Below are positions 48,701 through 60,700 of a stretch of DNA of 64,000 nt, in pieces. The first letter of the stretch is position 1. Each line of letters opens with the position of its first letter. Below the pieces are notes generated by a model. That model did no database searches and had not been told where the DNA came from. It saw only the letters and a program-made list of their open reading frames with translations. Origin of the DNA: Nymphaea colorata. Its lineage: Eukaryota; Streptophyta; Magnoliopsida; Nymphaeales; Nymphaeaceae. Location: the NCBI RefSeq assembly GCF_008831285.2, contig NC_045143.1, positions 13,381,214-13,445,213 of the forward strand. Reading direction: 5' to 3'. Made by a program: the position numbers and the translations under genes.

Positions 48701-51700
48701 CAAGTAGACACTAGTAAGGATTGCATCACCCCAATAGTATTTTGGGAGATTTCTTTGGAACAGTATGGCTCGGGTGACATTGAGCAACTGACGATTTTTC
48801 CTCTCAGCAACCCCATTTTGAGGGGGGTATAACTACAGGATGTCTCATGAACAATCCCCCTCTTTCGAAAGAATTCTTCAACAGTGAGACACAGATATTC
48901 ACGAGCATTATCAGACCGAAAAGTCTTGACAGAATTTCCATACTGGTTCTCCACTAGGAGGATGAAAGTTTCAATAATGTGAGGCACCTCACTACGATCT
49001 TTCAACAAATACACAAAGGTACACCTTGAATAATCATCTATAAAAGTTATAAAGTATTGAAAACCACCACGAGAATGAATGCCCGAAGGCCCCCACACAT
49101 CAGAATGAACCAAGGAGAAAGCTTTATTAGAACGACTATTTGAAATTGGATAAGAAGCTCTAACATGCTTCGCAAACTGACACACATCACATGATAACAT
49201 GGAAATGTTTAAACTAGAACATAGTTCAGGGAACAAATGTTTCAAAATCCCAAATGGGAGATGACCAAGGCGTTCATGCCAAAACAAAAATAACTGACGA
49301 CACTCTTCCTCCTTCTTCTCTGTTCTGCTGACTGCTGACATAAGAGCTGTGACAACGCGTATAGGAAGCCGATACAGCCCATCAGACACCAAACCAATCC
49401 CAATCCTCTTCCCTGTCACCAAGTCCTGCAAAACACAACGTTTTTCAGAAAATATAAGCTCACACTTCAGTTCCTTGGTAATCTTACTAACAGATAACAA
49501 ATTTAAGGGAAGATGAGGAACATGTAAGGCATCATGAACTAAAAAATTATTTAACAAGGAAAGACTCCCTTTCCCTGCCACAGAAGTAAAGGAACCTTCG
49601 GCAAGGGACACACGTTCCTTTCCCGAGGATAGCTTGTAGTCATGGAAAAGCTTGGGGTTGCCAGTCATGTGATGAGTGGCACCACTGTCAACAATCCATT
49701 CACCCATATAAGAAGTACCTTCTCCCCCTGAAACAGCCAATGCCTGATTGATCTTCACCTCATCTGGTGTATCTGCCTGACCAACATCAATCTTGCTCAA
49801 ATATGCTCGTAGCTCACGAATCTGCTCTGCAGAAATAGAACCTTTCCCATCACTCAGACTTGTTGCAGACGATACAGGCTTCTTCCCACTCGAAGACCTC
49901 CCCCTACTATCCTTCTTCTCTGGATACAGGTCCCAACAAAAATCCCTAGTATGACCAAGTTTTTTGCAATGTGTACATTTCCGGGAAGAACGAGGAGTTC
50001 CCACAGGGGCACGACTAACATAGGCAGACTGTTCTTCCCCCTTTCGTCCACTAGAGAGCAGCCTTCTCTGTTCTTCAGCTTCAACACGGGAATAGACATC
50101 TTCAATACTAAATGATTCGTCAGAGTTAAGAATCTGACTCCTTATATTTTCAAAGTCATCATTCAGTCCGGATAAGAAAAGGAATACCCTGTTTTCCCAT
50201 TTATCAGTCATGTACTGCATCTAGTCGTGAGGACACCTCCATGGAATATCAGAGTGATAGTCAAGGTCCTCCCACTTAGATTTTAATGCTGCATAAAAGT
50301 CTGCAACCGAGAGAGCACCTTGTCGCAGGGAATACACATCCTTCATAAGTTGATACACACGAACTTTCCTTTTCTTTTGGCCATATATCTGCTCCAAAAT
50401 AATCCACATATCCCTTGCAGTCTTCTTACGAAGAATGAGGGGTTGGATATCCGGGGACACTGAATTGACAATCCAGGTTTTGACCTGGTTGTCTTCAAGA
50501 AACCATGTATCCCAAGCCAGACCATCTGCAGCAGGTTCAACCTTTCTCCCATTCACATAGGCAATGCGTCCTCGCCCAGCAATCCCCATGGTAATCGCAG
50601 CAGACCATCGGGAATAGTTCTCCTTGGTAAGTTGAATGGTGGTAACCTGAACCGGTACATGATCAGTCCGCGCAGACACAACATCAGGTAGAGTAGTGTT
50701 GACTGAAGAAGAAGACGAGTCAGCCATGATCACCAGGTAGAAGTGGCTGCCAAAGAACACACACAGCAGCAGTAACCTAGAGAAGAGGTGAGATGACGCA
50801 GTCGGGGATCAACAGCGGAAGCGGTGGGAGCAACGGAAGCAGCAGGACGCGGCGGAAGCAGAGGGCGGCGCTTGGCAGCGCGCGCCGAGAAGAGGCGACA
50901 GCGTCGGACGTCGGCGTCGGTGGTCGGACGTCGGCGTCGGCAGAGGCGTTAGCAGAGACGTTGGCGTCGGCAGTCACGACACCAGCGACACAGCAGCGGT
51001 CACAGCCACGGCGGGGCAGTGACGGAGGCAGTCACGCGGCCACGGTGCGGCGACAGCGGCGGTGGTCACGGTCACGGTGCGGCGACAGCGGCGGCGCAGC
51101 AAGGGCAGCGGCGGCGGTGGTGGTAGCGACGGCGACGGTGGTAGCGGCGGCGGCAGTCAGGGTTGGAACTTCACAACCATAGAAAAAACAGATTTTGTTT
51201 TCTCCAAGTCCGACGGCTCTGATACCATGTAGAAACAAAATGTGCACGAGAGTAGAAGAAAGCACACAGATGTAACGTGGAAAACCCTCAACTCGAGGGA
51301 AGAAAAACCACGGGTGAGGAGGTCTGGTGCCCACTAGCCTCCAGACACTCTCTCTCTTCAACACTTCATTAACACAAAGATTAGGGTTTACAAAGGTAAA
51401 AGTAGTCCTAATTAGGACAAACCGGATCGGGTACGGATCCGGACCCGAACAACAAAACCCGTCAACAGTTCTCATAGAGAAAGACATTTTTAACATCAAG
51501 CTGATATACGTTCCATCCAGAATAAACAGCTAGTTCTTCTAGAAACCAGTGCCTCCATTTCTTCTTCAATTGCCTTCCACCACCTAGGATCGAGAAGAGC
51601 TTGCTGGTGGGCCGTGGCTAACAAGGATGGAAGCAACAGACAAAGTTGAAATGACGACACCTAATCCAACGACTTCATATGGTTGATGACAACTGATCTG

Positions 51701-54700
51701 ATCTGCTCTAGGATCACCTGATCTGATCCAGCAACTCTGATAGGTTCGACGGCCACATCAGGGTGCTAATCATGTCTCTACATGATAAACATGATTAGCC
51801 CTTTCAAACAAGCATTCTAGTCTTCCTCTAAGCAAGCAGCATAAGTCCTAGGAGTAAAACCCTTGGCTGGAGGGAAAGGAAGAAGATGGAGAGGGGAAGA
51901 ATATGGCGTGAAACCCTAGGACCAGCAAAACCCTAGGATCGGTTCTATGTTGTGAGAGAGTATTGAAGAGAGAGAAAACATGTTAATCTTCATTATTCTT
52001 GATCATATGCAATATATGATTAGGTCAAGGGAAGGGAGCAGCCACTTTACAATTTCAGTCCACTAGAAAAACATAAAAAACACAAGGAAACTAGCGAACT
52101 TAAAGAAATGAACCCCATGATCTTAGGCTATTTACCGAGAACTCTCTTTTTTTGTGCCATCTAGTTCTTTAACTTTACCATCAATAGGCATGATAAGACA
52201 GAAATTTTGGCTCGATTTTCCGAACCATCTATAAAACCCCAAAAGACCTTCACCTCCCATGTGGTGCTTCATAGTAGAAGCCCAAGTCACATAATTCATA
52301 TAAGAATGTTTGAGGAATGGTTGGAGAGAAAGATATTCCTTGTTTTCCAATTTGAAAAAATAAACTCCGGTTCTAGGAAGAAACATAAAACACTGGAAAG
52401 AGGGATTGTAACTTGCTAAGCAGACAATCCACACAAGCTACAGCACCCATAGAACTGATGAAGATCCTCAAAGGTATGTCAGCAAACAGTTGGTAAACAG
52501 CCAGAGATTTACAGTAGTAGGGAACTCAATTTTCCAAGGAAAAATCCACAACTTGCGATAAGAACAGACCGTATAGAGCCAAGCTCTGATACCATATAGG
52601 AAACAAAATATAGACATCAAGCTCTTGATCTTTCCCACAAATGACATAAGGGACAATTCATTGCATATATAGATACAAATCTACATTTAACAGAAGAGAG
52701 CACTCACAAGGAAAAACAGTGTGCTAAGGCACCAAAAAAATTATTATTAATGTGATAACAAATAGATTACAAGAAGCTTGACATACAAGGGGGCCACAAG
52801 GTCCATTAAATAGAAAGAGGGAGGAACTAAACATCCAATGGCTAGATTCCAAGTTCCAATGACTCTCTCAGCTAAGAATGACTCAGCTCAAAAAGAATAG
52901 AGCAAATACAAAAGAAAAAAGTAAAAGGAAAAATTACAGAAAAAGAAAAATAAAAAATTTAGAAAAAAACTAGAAAGATAACCTGAAATTACATAAATCT
53001 TAACAGTTGGATGGCTCTATTGAACATCTAGGGGCAAGTTTGAAATGGGCCTAGTGGCACATGTATTGGCTTGCTTGCATCAGCTAATGCTTGCATGTAA
53101 CCTGATCTATTTCACCAGTGGAAGAGACAATGAGCTAAAACATTATGACATAAACCAGAGTGATGCATACGTAGGGCCTCCAACCATCAAAGGAAAAAAC
53201 AAGCAACTTCAGTAACTAGCTAATTAATTAGCAATTTCCATGGATGAGCTCTAAAATGAGAATTTTCAAATATATCTTAAGAAACATATCTGAAGATCAA
53301 TTAAGGAGACTCACATTAACCAAAGTTTCTTTCACTGATGATAAAGTATATATCATTCTCCTCAGTTTCTTCATGAATAACACATTAGCACACTCTTGGA
53401 TTTGCAAAGAGCCTATTCACACAAACACGAAAAAAGAAGGCAGGAAGAAGGAATAGATATTCACCTATTTGCATCCGATGGGGAAGAGGGGATAATTTCC
53501 CAATAGCTTCATTTATTGAATTTACTTCAATTCCCATATTCAGTCCAAGTACACAGAATGTAGCGACTGCTGCATTCTGGAAGTTATGGTTACCCACTGT
53601 ATTAAGGGAGTCCAATTTCAGTTCTGCACTTAGGCCTGTGGTTGGAAGTTCTATATAGGCAACCTTCTTATCCATCACCATCTGCATTAGCTTGAAAATA
53701 ATACAATGACAATTAAGAACTCCGGAAACTTTCAACTAAAAACTACAAGCACAGATATTATTAACTTGCCTTGAGACCAGGAAGGTCTCCTATCCAAGTA
53801 AGAGTGCAATGGTTTAGCCCATGACGAAAAGCCTCCACTAATAGTTGATTATCTATTTAAAGAAATCAATAAGAGCAAATAATGTGTGAAACATTGGGAA
53901 AGGTACCTCTAAATGTAATTTAGAAGGCTATATATGTTGATTTGGACAATGAAAGGAGAAAAGTTAGAGAACAATAATTTTTTGATACTGTCATTGAAAG
54001 ATAAACTATTCATAAGATACTATAACAGTTCCAAAATATCATGATACTGTCATGATAGCTTCAGAGTTTCCTTTCTGTCATAGGCCTCCCCAGTCCATCA
54101 TCCGGCTTATGTTCATGTTATTTGCTTGTTCCTCATATTCTACAAATGTTTTCTCCTTGTTATTATACGTTTCAACCAAAGAAATTTCACTGAAACCTTC
54201 TTTTATACATCTTTCTACAATTCAGAAGTAATCAACTTTTATATTATTGAAAATATTGCCAAGACTGACAATTATGATTCAAATTAAGCGAAATGAGTAC
54301 TTGAAAAATATTAAAAGGAATTCACAAGCCACATTATTTTCTCACTTTGTTTCTCCAGTATTCTTTGTATACAAAAGTTCCTTATATATCAAGGATATTT
54401 CTTCTCAAATTAGGCTTAAATTTCTTCGAACAAATATAATTCATGATATAATAAGCATGACTTTAAGAAGAAAACAGAATCATGCTAAGAGTAAAGTTTA
54501 TCAAAAACTCCTTTAAGTAAATTTGAACTTTAGCATGATCTCAAAACATGCTAAAACAGAAGGTATGCAGTCAACTGTTGTCATCACTATTAAAGCCAAA
54601 TCTGACATCGATAGTGTTGAATAATATTTGTGTTAGGTGGTTTTTTGAATATTTAAGAGTTTCAGGAACAACTCTTTACAAATAAATGTTCTAGTAGTAG

Positions 54701-57700
54701 ACTAATCTTGTAATTTGTTATCTTACCCTAATTCTCATTTAACGTGAGAATAGGGCAGACTATTGAGACAACGAATAGAACTTTCTCTCTCTGTCTCTCT
54801 CTCGCTCTCAACCTCTTCTCCTCTCTCTCATCTTGCTTCCAGCAACATGGTATCAGAGCCCAACCCTTCTTGGGACTGACACCTATTTCTCTCCCTCGCC
54901 ATCTTACCCATCTTCTTCCTCTTCTTCTGTTATCGTTGGGGATTTTGTGGGTCAAACTTGTGGATCATGCGTATTGGGGCTCAATCTAGGGTTTTCTTAA
55001 CAAAAGATGAAAACCCTAGGTCGATGCCTCGTTGAAGTGGACGTGGTTGCAAAATCTGATAAACGTGGGAACAACAAAGTATTCTTCACTGTCGCTAGTA
55101 ACTTCTGCTAAGCGTGGAAACAGCAGAGTCTTCCTCCTTGTCGTTGGTAACTTCTGCTAAGCGTGGGAACAGCAGTAAGTGTTAAAAGTGATTTTTTATC
55201 ATGTCTGTGGAATATATTATCAGTCTTAAAGTTGTGGCGTGGCGTGGATGTTAGGACTGATACATGTGGAGTTAAACAAGGCATGGAAAAGATACCTACG
55301 ATGACCTGCTTCTTGTCTGCCGTGAACCAGTTTTCTACATTATAAAGTGAAATTTTATTTTCAGCAGAAAGCTTCTTATCTATTGTTTACTGCTTTGACT
55401 ACTGCTACGTGTTCTACTTACTGCTCACTACTACTACATATTCTGCTTACTGTTACGTGTTCTACTTGCTGCTCAAGGCTGCTGCATATTCTACTTACTG
55501 CTGCATATTATAGTCAGATTGTGTGGTTCAGTTGTTTGTGTCTCAAGATGGATCTGGAACAGCAATCTAATATGACAGACAGCCCTAAGATCGAGTCTCA
55601 TACTGAATACAAAGTTGTTGGGAATCCATTCTTCTATGGTTCGACTGTGAAATTAGATGGTCACAACTATAAAATTTAGTCGCGTATGTTCATGATGTCT
55701 GTAGTAGGACATTAGAAAGACCATATCATTAAAGAAGATGAACCAAATGTTAAAACAGGAAAGTATACCACATGGAAAGAAGATAATAGTATTGTTATGT
55801 CGTGGATTATGAACAGTGTGTAGTCTGATGTCGGTCCTACTCTTACTTACTATACTTACTATACAATTGCTAAACACATGTGGACTTTTTTGAAACAGAT
55901 TCAAAAATTTTACAAGTTGAGAAGGAGTTACTCAAACTACAGCAAGGTGACTTGGAATTATCTCAATACTTTGCTTCAGTTAAAGCAGCGTATGAACAAT
56001 TGAAGGCTCTTCGACCTCCATGTCGGCACGTTACAAGACTCATTTTGAGTAGACAATGGTGACAAAGTTCTTGGCTGGTTTGTCCCCTAAATATGAGGTA
56101 GCTAAAGTTCAAATGCTTACTAGCGCAAAAATTCCAGATCTTGCTAAGGCATATAATAGACTGAGTAGATTGGCTATATCTCTCTCTCAGCCCCAAAGTG
56201 AGTCTCTTGCTGCTGCCTTAGCCGTGTCTGGAGGACGTAGACATGGTACAACGCGAAGAGGCTCAGGTCGTGGTGTAGGGGGGAGAGGGAGATTTCAGTG
56301 TACATACTGTGACAAATTAGGACATTTAGAAGATAGATGTTGAGACAAACATGGTCATCCAGCTCCTAGTTTCCATGGAAGAGGATTCAGTACCTCAGGT
56401 GGTAGAAGGAGATTCACTTCTCAAATTCCTGTAGGGTTTGCTTGAGCTACTACATCACTTGGAGAGACTCCTGATAGTTCCTTGACGACTACTGATAGCT
56501 CCACGGTGATTATGAGCAAGGTAGAGTATGATCAGCTTATGGCTCAGCGATCTCTCCCTGCCTCGACGCCTGTTACTGCATCCTCGGTTGTGGTCGATTC
56601 TTCTTTGTCTGTTGGTAGTACTTCCCATGAACCAGGTATTGTGTGGATTATTGATTTTGAGGCTTCGAAACATTTCTACAGTCAGCCTCACTCATTTACC
56701 TTATTGCATCGTTTTGCACAACCTCAACATGTTAGACTTGCCAATGGGAAACTTTCTCCTATTATAAGAGTTTGGGATGTGAAACTCTCGAATTCTATAT
56801 CTCTTTCCAATGTTTTATACACTCCAGAATTTCCTACTAACCTTTTGTCTGTTACTCAGTTGACAAAGGATTTGCAATGTAGAGCCATATTTGATCCTGG
56901 TTCATGTATTTTTCAGGACTTGCAAAATGGGAAGACGATTGGTGGTGGCCATGAGCGCAAAGGAGTTTACCTTTGGTCGAAACCAATAGAGGGTGTGGCA
57001 TTTATGGCTCCATCTAAGCCTACCCCGTATCAGTGGCATCTCCGACTCGGCCATCCTTCATTATCCAAGCTTTGTGGTGTCCTCCCTAATATTTACTTAT
57101 ATGAGTGATTCCAGTGTGAGGCCTGTCAATTGGGCAAACACACTAGAAGTAATTTTTCTTTCAGTATTAGTCCGTCGAGTCATGCAGTTTTTGATCTCAT
57201 TCGTGTTGATTTTTGGGGGCCGAGCCGGGTTGTAAGCGGGGCCAAGTTTAGGTATTACCTTGTTACTGTTGACGATTTTTCTCGTCTTAGTTGGGTGTTC
57301 TTGTTAAAAGAGAGGTTTGAAGTTATTTGTATTCTTTAAAATTTCATTATTGAAATAAAGACTCAGTTTGGTTCCATTGTCAAAAACATTCGCACTGATA
57401 ATGCTTGTGAGTTCAAATCCAATACATTGTTGCAATTTTATACCAAATATGGAATTTGCCTTCAATTTACTTGTCCCCACACTTCTCAACAAAACGGTAT
57501 TGTTGAACGTAAACATCGTCAGCTACTAGATATGGCTCGTACTCTCATGATACATAGTTGTGTTCCAACCCAGTTTTGGGGTGATGTCATACTCACTTCA
57601 TGTTACCTAATTAACCGTTTTTCGTCCTCGTCCATTGGCAATCAAATTCCTACTCAAGTGATCTATCCAGATAGACCCTTGTTTTCCCTTCCACCCAAAG

Positions 57701-60700
57701 TCTTTGGGTGTACTTGTTTTGTTCACATCCTTGGTACTAATAGGGACAAACTTGGTGTACAATCGATTAAATGTATTTTCATTGGTTATCCAAAACACCA
57801 AAATGGTTATATCTGTTTTGACTCTCATACTCATAAGCAGTACATCAGTGCAGATGTTACATTTTTTAGTCATGTCCTTATTTCAAGTCTACTCCATCAC
57901 TATCAGACAAGTTGATGTCTATTCCTTTACCTATACCACCAGTTCCCTTGCAGTATATTCTGTGTGCTACCGATTCACCCCCTAGTGTCAACAGATTTCA
58001 TGATCCCCCACGGGTATACACCCGTCGACGTGCTTCTACAGTTCTACTCATGACTGCCAACTAGTTGCTTCTCAGGATGTAAGTATACCTGACCTCACTG
58101 CTCCTCCTCCACAGGATGCTTCTAGAATATCGTTGGACTTACTGATTGCCTTGCACAAAGGCAAACGACAGTGTACTCTGCATCTTATATCTCGATTTGC
58201 TTCTACTAACAGCAGCTTGTGTCATCCTTGTCAGTGCATTCAATTCCTTCTAGTTACCTCCAAGCATTACTTGACCCAAATGGCGACAAGCTATGCAGGA
58301 TGAGATGGAGACACTACTGCAACGTGGGACATGGGAATTGGTTGATCCCCTTCTAGGTGTGATGTCGTGGGCTCCAAATGGGTTTTTACCATAAAGTATT
58401 TATCTAATGGTTCAGTGGAACGATACAAAGCTCGTCTTGTCGCAAAAGGTTATACTCAAACTTTTGGTGTCGATTTCTTTGAGACTTTTTCTCCTGTGGC
58501 CAAGATGGGCACCATACGTCTTATTGTGTCAATTGTTGTACATTATGATTGACCCTTATATTAGTTGGATGTCAAAAATGCTTTCTTGTATGGGGAACTT
58601 GATGAGACGGTTTAAATGCACCAGCCTCCTGGCTTTGAACGTCAGGGGGAGTGTAGTAAGGTGTGCAGGTTGAGAAAAGAAATATATGGCTTGAAACAAA
58701 GTCCTCGTGCTTGGTTTCACAAATTCTCAGAAGTTGTGCTAGAATGTGTCTTTAAGAGGTCTCAACTAGACCATTCGTTGTTTATCAAGAAATGATCGAG
58801 AGGTATAGTTGTGCTAGTGGTGTATGTTGATGACATTGTTTTGATAGGTGAATGTGAACAGGAGGTAGCTCAGACAAAGAAATTTCTACAAAAACACTTT
58901 GTTACCAAAGATCTTGGCCAGCTGCGGTTCTTCCTTGGCATTGAAGTTGCTCGTAGTAAGGAAGGTGTGGTGTTACCACAAAGGAAGTATGTTCTTGATC
59001 TTTTACAAGACACATGGATGCTAGGAGCTAAACCTACAACTCTTCCTATGAACCCAAGAGTACATCTATATGATGATGACCTCGGAAGAGATAGCTTCAC
59101 AAGCCTACAGTTCGTTGATTGGTAAGCTTCTTTATGTGACAATAACTCGACCAGATATTAGCTTTGCTATGAGCAAATTAAGCCAATTCATGGAAAAACC
59201 ACAAAATAACAGGGCTGCCACCTGTATTGTCAATAATCTTGTATTTCATGAGAGGGCAAAACACATTGAAGTAGATTGTCATTACATTCGTGATATGGTT
59301 CAAGAGGGAATGATCTCCACTATAGATGAAGCCTCTGAAAATCAAGTCGTTGATATCTTCACTAAAGCCTTGCCTATTTCAGAGTTTTCTAGATGGTGTG
59401 ACAAGTTGAGCATGATTAACATCTTACATCTATGCTCCAGCTTGAGGGGAGTGTTGAATAATATTTGTGTTAGGTGGTTTTTTTAATATTTAAGAGTTTT
59501 AGGAACAACTCTTTACAAATAAATGTTCTAGTAGTAGACTAATCTTGTCATTTGTTGTCTTACCCTAATTCTCATTTAACGTGAGAATAGGCAGACTATT
59601 GAGACAATGAATAGAACTCTCTCTCTCTCTCAACCTCTTCTCCTCTCTTTCGTCTTGCTTCCAGCAACAGATAGTGTATAGCATCAGACAACAGATGCCA
59701 ATGACCTAGTGCCAAGCCATTGGAAAAATACTAGCTATGCGTTGGGTTCATTCGGGTGAAAGGCAAATGAGAATGATGGATTAAAAATTCAACTATTGTG
59801 ACAATATATTTTCTAGAAGGATTAATAGAATGCAGCACTATTTTACAAAGACACACGATAATGTGGCTTCATGCAATGGTAGTCCATATAAGCTATTGCA
59901 ACCATTTGTGTGTCCAAGTACCACACGGACCAGTGGAGTATCTGGCCCAAATAGGCCAGACCCAAGCATAACAGCGGGCCCAACGGGCCGATATTTGTTG
60001 GGCAGAGCCTGGCCCAAGTCCAAGAAGTTAACAGGCTGGGTCCAGGAACTACATTCGCAACAATGATGCCTATTGGGCCAAATAATTTTTTTTTTTTTTC
60101 ATTTTTCATTGTTCAATTCTTAAACAGCAGCCCACTTTCTATAACAATTTTTTGGTTGACACTCTCATTATTTTTCAGTACAGGATAAAAGGTGAGCCTT
60201 TCTTTAGTCTTTCTTCTTTAGTCTTTCTTTAGACCGTTTTTATAAAAGTGAAAACATTAACACATTGTTCAATGAATCAGGGCTGGCAACTTTATACTAA
60301 AGTCTTTAGTCCTTTACTGATGGTGTGAGAATGGCCGCCCTTGGAGAGCTGTCATATAAGGGGCATGGATTGAATAAACAATAAATTGGCCTAGTTTGGT
60401 TTGTAAAAAAATAAATAAAATAAATAAAAAAACATTAACGGGCCAAGTACTAGGCAGTGGGTATGGCCTCACACCCAATAAAGCCCAGGCCCGGCTCGGC
60501 TCATAGGCTCGATTAGTAATGGGCTAGGCAAACAGGTCCAGCAATTATCCAATTGGGCCCACCGGGCCCATATGACAATTAAGCCAGGCCGGGTCAGGCT
60601 GAGCTCGGCAATGTTTGGATATGCTTAAGGTTTTATAGAAAAAGAGGATTCAAAAATAAATAAATGAGGTAGATAGGGGCTATGGCGAACCATAGGAAGT

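Larger units (their letters stand above)
46142..51467 (-). mobile_element. Very young, nearly intact Ty1/copia element, TSD GTTCT
   Basis: 5326 bp with two 240-bp LTRs that differ at a single position, flanked by the exact duplication GTTCT (46137-46141 and 51468-51472). The PBS (complement of TGGTATCAGAGC) sits directly against the 5' LTR and a purine tract (TTGAGGGGGAG) against the 3' LTR. Gag, protease, integrase, RT and RNase H are all present on the minus strand, interrupted only by one TAG and one 1-nt deletion. Inserted into an older copia inside murD intron e-f, in the same orientation as murD. Confidence 0.95.
54615..59669 (+). mobile_element. Ty1/copia element in murD intron c-d, TSD GATAG
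   Basis: LTRs at 54615-54847 and 59452-59669 (both TGTTGAATAAT...CCAGCAACA), flanked by the exact duplication GATAG (54610-54614 and 59670-59674). PBS TGGTATCAGAGC at 54848-54859 and purine tract TTGAGGGGAG before the 3' LTR. Gag, protease, integrase, RT and part of RNase H follow in order with several stops. The LTRs differ by several substitutions and CT-repeat length, so it is older than the 46-kb element. Opposite in orientation to murD. Confidence 0.93.

Noticed and set aside
50793-51182. 129-codon Ser/Gly/Ala-rich plus-strand ORF
   Set aside because: Opposite strand of the GC-rich leader of the young copia. Composition alone keeps the frame open.
51032-51499. 155-codon minus-strand ORF
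   Set aside because: Runs through the LTR and leader of the young copia. Part of it repeats at 46129-46440 because both LTRs are the same sequence.
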